A model generated the notes under the pieces. That model saw only the letters and a list, made by a program, of their open reading frames with translations, had not been told where the DNA came from and ran no database searches. From a virus, in the IMG/VR virus record IMGVR_UViG_3300035242_000035, positions 17,073 to 81,072 of that record: 64,000 bases of DNA, one strand, 5' to 3'. A program made the translations under genes and the position numbers. This document shows, piece by piece, positions 1-7,497 of this stretch. The first letter of the stretch is position 1. Each line of letters begins with the position of its first letter.

Positions 1-183
1 GCCGTCTCGGACCTTGCCGGCCTTCTGCAGGTTGGGGGAGCGGCGCAGGGCGCGGGTGTAGTGCATCCGGCACAGCCTCCACGGCCCGCCGCCCTCATTC
101 ACGGGGCGCGGGTCCTGGTGGAAGCCTTCGCGGCCGCAGTACTTGCAGGTCCCCAGGCCAACCTCTCTCTTGGCTCTCGACAC
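1..183 (-). CDS. zinc-finger protein, 5' part only
   Basis: The first 61 codons are inside the window and the gene runs off the left edge. The GTG start is chosen because GGAGGGAGAG lies just upstream. Cysteines 13 and 16 (CKYC) and Cys38/His41 (CRMH) form a likely zinc site, an arrangement close to the N-terminus of the protein at 61238. It is the last visible member of the leftward early operon. A role in nucleic-acid binding is inferred only from the zinc motif. Confidence 0.6.
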   Translation of the reverse strand, partial: MSRAKREVGLGTCKYCGREGFHQDPRPVNEGGGPWRLCRMHYTRALRRSPNLQKAGKVRDG

Positions 184-209
184 GTTCTCTCCCTCCGATT
201 GGCGACCGC

Positions 210-503
210 TCAGATCGCCGACTTGATCGACTTCAGGTCCACGCCTTCCGACTCCAGCAGGGCCGCGAGCTGAGCGGCGGTGGCCTCTGCCGCGGCGGCG
301 CGCTCGAGCGCCAACTCCAGGGCGTCGGCCGGCTCGTGGCCGCGCGTGGGCTGCGTCTTGCCCCAGACGCGCCAAGCCCGCCGCTGGGCCGCAGCCGCCC
401 GCCGGTACTTGGCGACGGCCTGGATCAGCGGGTGCGTCGTCGGGAGCGTCAGGGCGTTGGCCGGGATGGTGATGTTCAGCTTCGGTTCGGTGCGGTCGGT
501 CAT
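210..503 (-). CDS. hypothetical protein, 97 aa
   Basis: Not recognised. The N-terminal half contains a short basic stretch (KYRRAAAAQRRAW) and the second half is an Ala/Glu-rich helix likely to be coiled. The ATG lies three bases after the stop of the upstream gene at 507, with only a weak GGGAC-like ribosome site, so translation is probably coupled. It ends 27 bases before the next leftward gene. Supported mainly by its tight position in the operon. Confidence 0.5.
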   Translation of the reverse strand: MTDRTEPKLNITIPANALTLPTTHPLIQAVAKYRRAAAAQRRAWRVWGKTQPTRGHEPADALELALERAAAAEATAAQLAALLESEGVDLKSIKSAI

Positions 504-506
504 GGC

Positions 507-2198
507 TCAGTCCCAGCGGTCCAGCTGGTAGAACATCTCGCCAAGCTCACCGGTGACGCGGAGCGTGCAGTCCCACCCTTCCCCGTCCCGCCTGAGCAGC
601 AGGCCGCAGGCGGTCGCCTCCTCCTTGCCAGCGATGGCCGCCTGCCGGCTGTAGGCCTCCAGCGTGGCGCGGACCTGGTGGAACTCGGACTTCAGCATCT
701 CCGGGAAGAGCCCGCCTCCGCGCCCGGCGGCGTAGTTCAGGTCCCGCGCCCCCTCGAGCAGCAGGAAGACCCTCTGGCCGTGATGGGCGTGGCGGTCTTC
801 GCCCGACCACATGTTGGGGCCCAGCGCGACCGCAGCGACGGCCACCCACCCGCCGGGCCGGAGGTTCCACCGAGACGCGTGGGAGCCACTGGCATACACG
901 TACCAGGAGAAGGGGTTGCGCTGCTCCGGGTTGTCCCACTGGAGGATCGGCGGTGCGCCGGAGTCGGCCGCGGTCAGGAGCGCGGCGTAGCTGCCAGCGA
1001 ATGGCGCGAGCAGTTCGATCTTCTTCGCGTCGGGCAACACGGTTCGGCGAAACTTCTCCCAGGTGATCGGCGTGGGCGGCTGCCTGACGCTGGTGGCCAC
1101 CGCTCCGCGCCCCTTCGCGGCCAGGTGGCCGAACACGCTGCCGGGATGGGGAGACTTGGGGGCATGGCCATGGCTCGGGCGCCAGAGCGCCTGGACCTCC
1201 TCGAGCTTCGCGAACCTGCGGCTGAGGGACGGCGCGATCCCCATCTCGGCGACGAGTTTCTCCGCAGCGGCGATGTTACCGGCGCTCGGGGCAGCCTGGG
1301 GGCGTTGGTAGAGCAGCGGGTTCATCTTGGAGTAGAAGCGCTCCTTGATCACCTCGAACGGGAGCCCGGCCTTCACGTCCTCCAACAGGGCGCCGATCAT
1401 CCCAGATCGGACGTGGCAGAAGCCGGTCGGGGCCTTCGCCACGGCCCGCCAGGTCAGGTTGGCCGCCCGGTCGCCGCCGTGCGCTGCACCTGGAACGCGC
1501 CCAGGGACGAACGTGAGCGTGGAACCTGGCACCAGCGCCCGCGCTTCGTGCAGGTCCAACAACCAACGGGCCATCCCCTCGCACTTCTCGCTCCTGTAGA
1601 GATTGCCGCTGACCAGGAGTTGAAGCGCGGCGCGCACGGTCTCGGCCGGGAACTCCGCAAGGCCGCGGCACAACATCCCGAACTCCTCGGACTTCTGGGC
1701 GGCCAGCTGGTCGGCGCGCTCGGCTGAGCCCACCAGGACAGATGTGACCGCGGACATGTGGCGCCAGGTTCCACGCTTACTCTCGTTCTGGGGCACACCC
1801 CAAGTGCGCTCACTGGTGAAGAAGACGCTGGAGATCGTCGCGCGCCGGACCATGCGCTGGAGCTCCTCCACCGCACGGTCTAGGCCGGCGCCGACGCCAG
1901 CCGGCGCCCAGAACAGCGGGACCAGGAGCCCGTCGTCGGCCACCGTGACCAGCCCGCCATAGCGCTCGACGAACCGGCGGCAGGCCCGGCAGTTGTAGTG
2001 CTGACGCTCCGGTTCGTCCAGGGCGCCCAGGAAAGCGTCAAACAGCCGTGGCGCCGCGTCGGTCTGGAACAGCGCGGCGCCGGCGCCCGTGGCTGCCAGC
2101 GCCCGCTCGCGAAGGGCTACCAGCAGCCGCCCGTACCCGTCCTCGTCGTGGTGGTGGGCCTTGACTCCTCCGGTCTCGCTCGAAATCGTCGTCTCCAC
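507..2198 (-). CDS. large conserved phage protein of unknown function, 563 aa
   Basis: The GTG start at 2198 is preferred over a longer open frame because AAAAGGAGAGGAC, the ribosome box used by many genes here, lies directly upstream. The protein begins with a His-rich patch (HHHDED), has a Cys pair (NCRAC, residues 69-73) followed by a segment typical of a conserved family seen in phages of GC-rich hosts (GGLVTVADDG, then a WGVPQNE stretch), and has a soluble alpha/beta C-terminal half. No catalytic motif is recognised. Its place beside the recombination genes suggests an early role, but I cannot assign one. It is by far the largest gene of this distal operon. Confidence 0.75.
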   Translation of the reverse strand: METTISSETGGVKAHHHDEDGYGRLLVALRERALAATGAGAALFQTDAAPRLFDAFLGALDEPERQHYNCRACRRFVERYGGLVTVADDGLLVPLFWAPAGVGAGLDRAVEELQRMVRRATISSVFFTSERTWGVPQNESKRGTWRHMSAVTSVLVGSAERADQLAAQKSEEFGMLCRGLAEFPAETVRAALQLLVSGNLYRSEKCEGMARWLLDLHEARALVPGSTLTFVPGRVPGAAHGGDRAANLTWRAVAKAPTGFCHVRSGMIGALLEDVKAGLPFEVIKERFYSKMNPLLYQRPQAAPSAGNIAAAEKLVAEMGIAPSLSRRFAKLEEVQALWRPSHGHAPKSPHPGSVFGHLAAKGRGAVATSVRQPPTPITWEKFRRTVLPDAKKIELLAPFAGSYAALLTAADSGAPPILQWDNPEQRNPFSWYVYASGSHASRWNLRPGGWVAVAAVALGPNMWSGEDRHAHHGQRVFLLLEGARDLNYAAGRGGGLFPEMLKSEFHQVRATLEAYSRQAAIAGKEEATACGLLLRRDGEGWDCTLRVTGELGEMFYQLDRWD

Positions 2199-2348
2199 GT
2201 CCTCTCCTTTTCGGTGGTGCCGCGCCCGGAGGAACAAGCACCGCCGCCGGCCGGGGCCCCGGCGTCAGTCTGCGCCGAGGCGCCTTTATGCGGCCTCGTC
2301 GCCCTTACTTTCCGGTCAGGATCTTCACTCCTGCACAGCCGTCGAAAC

Positions 2349-2531
2349 TCAGCTCTCGTTCCTCTTCCGCAGCGCGGCGGCACGCTCGCGGCGCTTCGTC
2401 ACGATCGGCTCTTGGCTGTGCGGCATGTTCCGCCCGCCGAGTTTCCGGGTCTCCTCCTTCCCAAACCCCTCTTGTCTCGAGACTGCTCCGCACTTCGGAC
2501 ACGTCACCTTGCCGTCTGCCCGTGAGGACAT
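2349..2531 (-). CDS. small CPKCG zinc-ribbon protein, 60 aa
   Basis: The ATG is preceded by AAAAAGGAGAGGGGCG, an excellent ribosome site. The protein has one CPKCG knuckle (residues 11-15) and a very basic C-terminus (TKRRERAAALRKRNES). It is the first gene after the promoter at 2586-2613, with a leader of about 50 bases. About 150 bases without a convincing gene separate it from the next leftward start at 2198. Function unknown; a small nucleic-acid-binding accessory protein is the simplest guess. Confidence 0.65.
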   Translation of the reverse strand: MSSRADGKVTCPKCGAVSRQEGFGKEETRKLGGRNMPHSQEPIVTKRRERAAALRKRNES

Positions 2532-2585
2532 CGCCCCTCTCCTTTTTCTCGGCGGCCGGTGAGACCCGGTCGACCGATGGACCGA

Positions 2586-2613
2586 ACAATACGCACTCGG
2601 ATTCCGATTGCAA
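2586..2613 (-). promoter_or_regulatory. operator-type promoter, copy 1 of 3
   Basis: Read leftward: TTGCAA (2613-2608), a 16-base spacer, then TATTGT (2591-2586). The spacer holds the dyad TCGGA-A-TCCGA followed by GTGCG. The same layout occurs at 19918-19945 (+) and 25611-25638 (-). It lies between the HNH gene and the zinc-ribbon gene at 2531 and would start a distal leftward transcript. The dyad between the two boxes suggests a repressor or activator site. Confidence 0.7.
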
Positions 2614-2624
2614 GCAGAAATGGA

Positions 2625-3209
2625 TCAGGACCCCGATGCGCCGCCCGGCAGCCCCGCGCGCGTCTTTACAAACTCTGCTCTCGCCTTGGCCTTCTCCGCC
2701 TCTGGCGCGAACCCCTCCTCTTGAAGCCACCACGCGATGAAGCTCCACCAGAAGGCCGCGCTCGGTCGGTTGTTGGTGAATCCGATGTGGCACGCACGAC
2801 ACCAGGCGGCGCATGTGCGGACGGATTCCAGGAGACGACCGCGACCTCTTCCGAAGAGGTGAGACAATTCCGCTGGCGCGTTGTCGCACCGGCTGCCACC
2901 GCCCACCCCGAACCATAGCGGGCCCGGACCTTCACATCGGCCATTGGCGCGCTCGAACACACCTATCCGGATGGCAGCGCGACGGTCGCGGGCGCTCGCC
3001 CTCCTGGTCTTCACGGAGGACACTCGTTCCGCTCGCGTCGGCTTCGGGAGCGTCGTTGTGACCCTGACGGCGACACGGCCGCGGCGGCCAGCGAGTTGGA
3101 CCAGAGCCCCGGCCACCTCGCGCTCATCGCTCGCAGAAAGGCGCCCGCTCTCCTTGGCGATGCGGGCCGCCTCGGTGAGGGCGCCCAGCGCGCGCCGCGA
3201 CAGCCTCAC
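2625..3209 (-). CDS. HNH-fold endonuclease-like protein, 194 aa
   Basis: The GTG start at 3209 overlaps the ERF stop codon (GTGA), so translation is coupled. Residues 80-150 look like an HNH/zinc fold: RIGVFERANGRCEG begins the fold, LSHLFGRG supplies the likely first His, and CAAWCRACH a Cys cluster. The N-terminus is a helical segment with a run of Arg and Ala. HNH proteins beside recombination genes can be homing enzymes or recombination nucleases; the sequence does not decide. An internal promoter lies just after its end. Confidence 0.6.
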   Translation of the reverse strand: MRLSRRALGALTEAARIAKESGRLSASDEREVAGALVQLAGRRGRVAVRVTTTLPKPTRAERVSSVKTRRASARDRRAAIRIGVFERANGRCEGPGPLWFGVGGGSRCDNAPAELSHLFGRGRGRLLESVRTCAAWCRACHIGFTNNRPSAAFWWSFIAWWLQEEGFAPEAEKAKARAEFVKTRAGLPGGASGS

Positions 3210-4096
3210 GAGCTCTTGCCCTGGCTCGCGGTGATCCGGCGCTCCACCTCGGCGCCGAGCACCTCCAGGCACCTGTTCACCGCCGGAACCCAATCCGCCT
3301 TGGGGCTGTCGGCGACGGCCTTCCGGCCCTCCTCGAGCGCCTCAGTGACCGCCTCGTCGCTGAGCTGGACGATGGGCTTGCCCTTGTGCTTCCCGAAGAG
3401 AACGGTGGTCGGTGGTTTCGGGACGGGGTTGGCGTCGGTCCCTTTCCGCGCGGCAGCCTGGGCGGCCTGCTCGCGGGCCCGCTCCAGGTTGCTCTGTCGG
3501 CGCTCACCGTCCCAGGCGTTGCCGTCGTCGTCCTCGTCGTCCCCAGCGGCGACGCCGACCATCGCCGACAGCGCGTACCTGCGTGCATAGGTGAACGCAG
3601 CACCGATCGCCTGGATCCAGGTCTGCTTGTTGCCCAACTTGCTGACCACCCTCTCCATGGGGACCGTCAGCACGTCGAGCACCCACTGCCCGCTCGAGTG
3701 GGTCAAGAGGGTCGTCACGGTGACGCGCCCCTCCACGTCCGAGAGGTAGGAGATCTCGTGGGCGCGCTGGATGACCGCCAGCCCGTTCTTCGAGAGCGGC
3801 TCCCGGCAGGCGTCGATCACGGACGCGAGCGTGGCGTAGCGGGACCGCAGCTGGTCATTCTCCCGGTCCTTGGCGGCGTGGCGCATCTCGCCCTGTGCGG
3901 CGGCGAGCGCGGCGGCGAGCTGGTCGATCTCGACGGATTGGTGCTGAGCTCGCGCCTGCCCGTCCACGCGCTGCTGCTTGGCCCCCTCGGCGACGCGGGC
4001 GGCCGTCTCCTCCAGCAACTGCGCCACGTCGGGCAACCCGTAAAGACGCGCGCGCTTGGCGGCGTCAAGGAACTCCCTCGGTTCGATCTTGCTCAT
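3206..4096 (-). CDS. erf: ERF-family single-strand annealing recombinase
   Basis: The ATG at 4096 follows GGAAAGGAGAGGCAC; the open frame extends further upstream but lacks a comparable site. Residues 1-80 are a helical/coiled extension. The ERF core spans about 86-190, starting at RYATLASVIDACREPL and containing the family signature FTYARRYALSAMVG (168-181) followed by an acidic GDDEDDDG patch. ERF proteins (P22 Erf type) form rings and anneal complementary single strands, usually together with a 5'-3' exonuclease; the YqaJ-type nuclease next door fits that role. The C-terminal third is a linker plus a short domain with TVLFGKHKGKP, often seen appended to such proteins. Confidence 0.9.
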   Translation of the reverse strand: MSKIEPREFLDAAKRARLYGLPDVAQLLEETAARVAEGAKQQRVDGQARAQHQSVEIDQLAAALAAAQGEMRHAAKDRENDQLRSRYATLASVIDACREPLSKNGLAVIQRAHEISYLSDVEGRVTVTTLLTHSSGQWVLDVLTVPMERVVSKLGNKQTWIQAIGAAFTYARRYALSAMVGVAAGDDEDDDGNAWDGERRQSNLERAREQAAQAAARKGTDANPVPKPPTTVLFGKHKGKPIVQLSDEAVTEALEEGRKAVADSPKADWVPAVNRCLEVLGAEVERRITASQGKSS

Positions 4097-4148
4097 GTGC
4101 CTCTCCTTTCCACTGCGTGAAATTCGTAGGACCGAAACATCTCCGGGG

Positions 4149-5264
4149 CTACGTCCCATCGGTCAGCACCTTTCGCGCCACGTCGGGCAGCGCCTCGGCG
4201 AGTTGGTCCTCCAGTTTCTCGCGGCTCCACGGCTTGTGCAGGCGCCTGTGGCCCTTGGTGACCACCGTGTTCCCGTCCACCGCGGCACGGAAGACGCGCC
4301 CGGCCACGCCCATCTGCTCGTCCGTCGGCCCGTTCGGGCAGAGTGCGCCGAGCATCCCCTGCAGCACGTCGCGCGCCGCCTTCTCCCACTTCGTGTTCGT
4401 GCTGCCCCTGGTCCGCTTCCAGGTGACCACCCCGCGCGCGGTCTCCAGCCCCTCGGCCTCGCCGATTGCGGAGGTGATGACGTTCTTCTCCTTGGCCACT
4501 TCCTCCTCCAAGCGCTTGCCGACCAGTTCCAGCATGCGCAGGCGCTCCACAGAGGCGGCGAGTTGGGGGTCCGCGACCTTGAGAATCGAGCCGGGCGTGT
4601 GCTCTGGGTAGTACGTCTTGAGGAAGTTGGCGTAAGAGGCGCTCGCGTCCGGCGGGGGCGGGCGGCGAGTCAGCACGTGGTCGGTCCAGAACCGCGCCCC
4701 GAGCTCCACCAGCGCGTTGAAGTACTGGTCGTCGAACGGCACCGTGTAGATCCAGAATACCGAGCGGTCGAACAGCACGGCCACGTCGCACAGCCCGACG
4801 CCGGACACGCCCATCTCCCAGGTGACCTGCGCGAGTTCGTCCTGCGGTAGGCCGGTCGGGTCTTCGTCCGGGTCTCGGTAGTGCTCCAGCAGGCGCCACG
4901 AATGGTTCTTCACCTGCAGGAGCCGCTCGATGCTGCCCCAGTCCTCCGTCTCCAGGCGCGGCTGCGGGCCGGAGTGGACGCAGCGGTCCGGAGTCGCCAG
5001 CGCGAAGGCGTGGCGTCCGCTCCGGATCGTCCCGGGGTTGGTCAGGTAGATGCGGCCGGTCCGGCGGGAGTACACCTCGGCGATGGGCGCCTCGAACAGG
5101 TCCCCCAGCTCCATCTGCAGGGTCTGCTCCTTCTCCCAGCCGAGCACCTTGCTCGCGTAAATGTGCGCGGGCGAGGTCCACCTGGACAGCCCCGCGATGG
5201 CCGCGATCTCGCTCGCGCCGATGCCGGACCGCCTCAGCTCCAACTGCTCCCTGGTCAGCGGCAC
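4149..5264 (-). CDS. YqaJ/lambda-exonuclease-type recombinase nuclease
   Basis: The GTG at 5264, preceded by GAGGAGGGCGAC, is chosen because the family N-terminus (RRSGIGASEIAAIAG) begins 11 residues later. Further motifs: GDLFEAPIAEVY (54-65), ATPD (90-93) and LLQVKN (115-120), then the QVTWEMGVSG helix. In the PD-(D/E)XK fold these supply the metal ligands; the usual Glu of the ExK motif reads Gln here (QVK). The family digests one strand of double-stranded ends and feeds the ssDNA to annealing proteins, here the ERF protein downstream. Its 5' end overlaps the DUF4326-like gene by 10 bases. Confidence 0.85.
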   Translation of the reverse strand: MPLTREQLELRRSGIGASEIAAIAGLSRWTSPAHIYASKVLGWEKEQTLQMELGDLFEAPIAEVYSRRTGRIYLTNPGTIRSGRHAFALATPDRCVHSGPQPRLETEDWGSIERLLQVKNHSWRLLEHYRDPDEDPTGLPQDELAQVTWEMGVSGVGLCDVAVLFDRSVFWIYTVPFDDQYFNALVELGARFWTDHVLTRRPPPPDASASYANFLKTYYPEHTPGSILKVADPQLAASVERLRMLELVGKRLEEEVAKEKNVITSAIGEAEGLETARGVVTWKRTRGSTNTKWEKAARDVLQGMLGALCPNGPTDEQMGVAGRVFRAAVDGNTVVTKGHRRLHKPWSREKLEDQLAEALPDVARKVLTDGT

Positions 5265-5590
5265 GTCGCCCTCCTCCCCGGTGCTGGCTCCACGCCGCAC
5301 CCGGTGAGTCGGTCGACCTCCTCGGCGAGGATCCAGGCGTGGCAGGCGACCGCATCGGGCGGACACGCGCAGAGGAGCCGTTTGCCAGCCAGGCCGAAGA
5401 GGTGATCCGTGAACCACGGCCCCGTGCGCTCGATGCTGCGGCGTAGCCACTCTCGGTAGAGATCGAGGGCGCGCCAGCCGTACCGCTGCACGGTGTACGG
5501 GTTGCCCCAGGGGCCGGGCCGCGTGACGAGGACGTCCCGCTCTTCCGGTTCCCCTCGGCTGCGCAGACTGGCGACTTGGATTGGGGACAT
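5255..5590 (-). CDS. DUF4326-like protein, 111 aa
   Basis: The ATG at 5590 shares its A with the preceding stop (TGATG). The family pattern is clear: VLVTRPGPWGNPYTV, a helix ending in YREWLRR, then LAGKRLLCACPPDAVACHAW with three Cys and a His that could bind metal. DUF4326 proteins are widespread in phages and bacteria; their biochemical role is unestablished. The gene lies immediately upstream of the recombinase nuclease. Confidence 0.7.
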   Translation of the reverse strand: MSPIQVASLRSRGEPEERDVLVTRPGPWGNPYTVQRYGWRALDLYREWLRRSIERTGPWFTDHLFGLAGKRLLCACPPDAVACHAWILAEEVDRLTGCGVEPAPGRRATCR

Positions 5591-5808
5591 CACCGACCCT
5601 CGGTCTTGGCGATGGCGGCGCCTGCGACGGTGAGGAGCTGTCTCCGCGTGAGCGCCGGCCTGCCGACGTTCGGATCGAGCCCGAGCCCGCGGTGAATGGT
5701 CCGCAGCGCCTTCAACGCCTGGGGCGCCGCATCTGCTCGGCGCACGACCTCCGGCGTGGCCTCGGCGAGGAGGGCGCGGGCCTGCTCGCAGTTAACGTAA
5801 TGCCCCAC
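5590..5808 (-). CDS. hypothetical protein, 72 aa
   Basis: A GTG start overlaps the preceding small gene by 17 bases, with GAGG upstream. The sequence is a single helical domain rich in Ala, Arg and Leu with no motif I recognise. Its stop is fused to the start of the DUF4326-like gene (TGATG). Coding status rests on the unbroken overlap chain. Confidence 0.5.
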   Translation of the reverse strand: MGHYVNCEQARALLAEATPEVVRRADAAPQALKALRTIHRGLGLDPNVGRPALTRRQLLTVAGAAIAKTEGR

Positions 5809-5935
5809 CGCGCTCGCCTCTTCGGAATACCTCCGCCAGTAACACGGAGCCGCGGCGCCGTGTGTGGCACAGTTCCTCGTGTACAGCGCTTGCCGCGAAC
5901 TCGCGCAACCGCTCGACGATGCCCTTGGTGCTCAT
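5792..5935 (-). CDS. small hypothetical protein, 47 aa
   Basis: The ATG overlaps the stop of the upstream gene (ATGA at 5932-5935). The 47-residue product starts MSTKGIVERLREFAASAV, an amphipathic helix, and ends in an Arg/Gly-rich tail. It is too short for a family assignment; the ATGA overlap on one side and a gene overlap on the other are the main support. Confidence 0.45.
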   Translation of the reverse strand: MSTKGIVERLREFAASAVHEELCHTRRRGSVLLAEVFRRGERGGALR

Positions 5936-6159
5936 GACCGCCTCCACCTGGAAATCTCCTCTGGCCACATGGTCAGAGCGTCTCTCCGCTCGAACCCCTC
6001 CACCCACACGACGTACATGCCGCTGTCGCGTAGGTACGAGACGATCACCCCCAACTTGCCGACGAGCGCTTGGGGGGTTCTCGACGCCGTCTCTGGCACC
6101 AACCGCAGCAAGTCGCCGTCGAAGCCGTCGCACCAGAACCGCTCGGGCGTGGCGTTCAT
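5932..6159 (-). CDS. hypothetical protein, 75 aa
   Basis: Starts at an ATGA overlap with the repeat-protein gene. Contains an alpha/beta pattern (LVGKLGVIVSYLRDSGMYVVWVEG) suggesting a small folded domain, and a Trp/Arg-rich C-terminus. Not recognised. Translation is likely coupled to both neighbours. Confidence 0.55.
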   Translation of the reverse strand: MNATPERFWCDGFDGDLLRLVPETASRTPQALVGKLGVIVSYLRDSGMYVVWVEGFERRDALTMWPEEISRWRRS

Positions 6160-7016
6160 CCCCCAACTCCGGCGCCGGTCCCTGTCGCGCCCTCGGCGAT
6201 CATTCGGTCTAGTAGGTCGAGCGCCGACCGCTGGAGGCGCTCGACGGTGCCCGCGAGGGCTTGCTCGGCCGCGCTCCAGGCCGCGCTCTCGGCCGCGCTC
6301 TCGGCCGCGCTCCTGGCCGCGCTCTCGGCCGCGCTCCAGGCCGCGCTCTCGGCCGCGCTCTCGGCCGCGCTCCTGGCCGCGCTCTCGGCCGCGCTCCAGG
6401 CCGCGCTCTCGGCCGCGCTCCTGGCCGCGCTCTCGGCCGCGCTCCAGGCCGCGCTCTCGGCCGCGCTCTCGGCCGCGCTCCAGGCCGCGCTCTCGGCCGC
6501 GCTCCTGGCCGCGCTCTCGGCCGCGCTCCAGGCCGCGCTCCAGGCCGCGCTCTCGGCCGCGCTCTCGGCCGCGCTCAACGGGCCCTGAGCGTCCCCCGTG
6601 GTGGCGATGTCCACGATCTGCGCCAGCGAGCGGAGCGCGGCGGCCTCATTGTACAGATTCGCCAGCTCGAGCCAGGTGGGCGCGAAGGTGCGGACGTACC
6701 AGTCGATCGCGAGGTACGCCCGCCGCTTCTCGACCTCCGCCGGCGCTGCCGTGCCGACGAGCCGGAGCACGTACGGCTTGAGCCACTGGCGTCGCTCGTC
6801 GTCCAGGCTGTCGTTCCAGTCGCGCAGGAAGGCGCCAATGGACTCGCTCGCGCACCGCGGATGGTCGCTGTGCGGCTCGCGAGCGACGAAGGCCACCGCT
6901 TCCATCACGCAGCACCCGTCCTCTGGCGAACGGTGGGATCCGTGCGCGAGAGTGAGCCGCGCAAGGAACGTCTCTATCTCGGCCCGCCGCTCGGGGCCGA
7001 CGTCTGGCGCGCTCAT
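6156..7016 (-). CDS. conserved protein with a 26-unit SAAx tandem-repeat domain
   Basis: The ATG at 7016 overlaps the stop of the preceding small gene (ATGA). Residues 1-145 form a conserved domain of unknown role recognised from bacteria and phages (GCCVMEAVAFVA, then a WNDSLDD stretch and QWLKPYVLRLVGT). Residues 148-251 are 26 perfect four-residue units SAAE, SAAW or SAAR, encoded by a 12-base repeat, forming a very long Ala-rich helix. A short helical tail (QALAGTVERLQRSALDLLDRM) closes the protein. Similar Ala/Trp/Glu repeats occur in proteins labelled as putative immunity proteins, but no function is shown. The repeat number is probably variable through slippage. Confidence 0.8.
   Translation of the reverse strand: MSAPDVGPERRAEIETFLARLTLAHGSHRSPEDGCCVMEAVAFVAREPHSDHPRCASESIGAFLRDWNDSLDDERRQWLKPYVLRLVGTAAPAEVEKRRAYLAIDWYVRTFAPTWLELANLYNEAAALRSLAQIVDIATTGDAQGPLSAAESAAESAAWSAAWSAAESAARSAAESAAWSAAESAAESAAWSAAESAARSAAESAAWSAAESAARSAAESAAESAAWSAAESAARSAAESAAESAAWSAAEQALAGTVERLQRSALDLLDRMIAEGATGTGAGVGG
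6264..6575. repeat. 26 tandem copies of a 12-base coding repeat
   Basis: The plus strand reads CTC, CCA or CCT followed by GGCCGCGCT, 26 times without interruption (312 bases). On the minus strand each unit encodes SAAE, SAAW or SAAR. Only the first codon of each unit varies, so the backbone is nearly perfect at the DNA level, implying recent expansion or gene-conversion-like homogenisation. It lies inside the gene at 6156-7016 and keeps frame. Confidence 0.95.
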
Positions 7017-7171
7017 CGCCCGCCTCGCGGCAGCCAGCCCGCGCCGGAGCCGATCATCTCGGTGAGCGCGCCGTCTGGGAGTTGGACGCTGGGGTTCCTG
7101 CGCCAGCGCGTACTGGGGACCACGGCGGAGAACGCCTCGAAGCCCACAGCCCTGGGCACGAGAATCAACAT
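7013..7171 (-). CDS. small hypothetical protein, 52 aa
   Basis: The ATG follows GAAAGGAGAGGAACCAAC, a textbook copy of the shared ribosome box, and its stop overlaps the next start (ATGA). The product has a hydrophobic N-terminus (MLILVPRAVGFEAFSAVV) that is too interrupted for a confident membrane segment. Not recognised. Confidence 0.6.
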   Translation of the reverse strand: MLILVPRAVGFEAFSAVVPSTRWRRNPSVQLPDGALTEMIGSGAGWLPRGGR

Positions 7172-7200
7172 GTTGGTTCCTCTCCTTTCGACAGCAGGAC

Positions 7201-7404
7201 TCAAGCGCTTGGAGACGTGCCCCGATCCCGCGCCTCCAACGCCTCTCCAAGGAGTACGCGCACAACGTCGGAGACCGTCGTCTTCATTCGCGGTCGGCTC
7301 TCCTTTTCCTTCCTCAACTCCGCGTCGAGCCGTATACGGATGTCGTCTGGCAACTTGACGGAGATGAGGTATCCGAATTCGCCGGTGAATTTCTTTTTCG
7401 CCAT
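7201..7404 (-). CDS. ribbon-helix-helix DNA-binding regulator, 67 aa
   Basis: After a basic start (MAKKKFTG), the strand YLISVKLPDDI is followed by helix one (RIRLDAELRKEKE) and helix two (TTVSDVVRVLLGEAL), the typical Arc/CopG-type order and length. Such proteins bind DNA as dimers through the paired strand. It is the first gene of the leftward early operon and faces a divergent promoter region holding a perfect dyad (CTGTCAA/TTGACAG), so autoregulation of both early directions is a reasonable inference. The longer upstream reading frame is ignored because it crosses that region. Confidence 0.7.
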   Translation of the reverse strand: MAKKKFTGEFGYLISVKLPDDIRIRLDAELRKEKESRPRMKTTVSDVVRVLLGEALEARDRGTSPSA

Positions 7405-7411
7405 GCGCTGG

Positions 7412-7485
7412 GTATCGCACGGGTCTGTCTCTGCTGTCAACGCCCGTATACCCGTCTTGACAGACGCCTGCCTGCCGTGTGAGAC
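7412..7485. promoter_or_regulatory. divergent early promoters sharing a dyad
   Basis: TTGACA occurs on both strands: 7457-7462 rightward and 7440-7435 leftward. They are the ends of a perfect inverted repeat, CTGTCAA (7434-7440) and TTGACAG (7457-7463), with the palindrome GTATAC between. Leftward, 17 bases separate TTGACA from CGATAC; rightward, 17 bases separate it from TGAGAC, a poor -10. The rightward transcript would start close to the ATG at 7498, leaving almost no leader. Confidence 0.5.
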
Positions 7486-7497
7486 AGTGGGCAATCC

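Noticed and set aside
336-1727. 463-codon open frame on the plus strand
   Set aside because: Antisense to the 507-2198 gene, with Arg/Pro/Gly-rich junk composition and no ribosome site.
6264-6575. CRISPR-like array
   Set aside because: The 12-base units are adjacent with no spacers and are in frame inside a protein gene.
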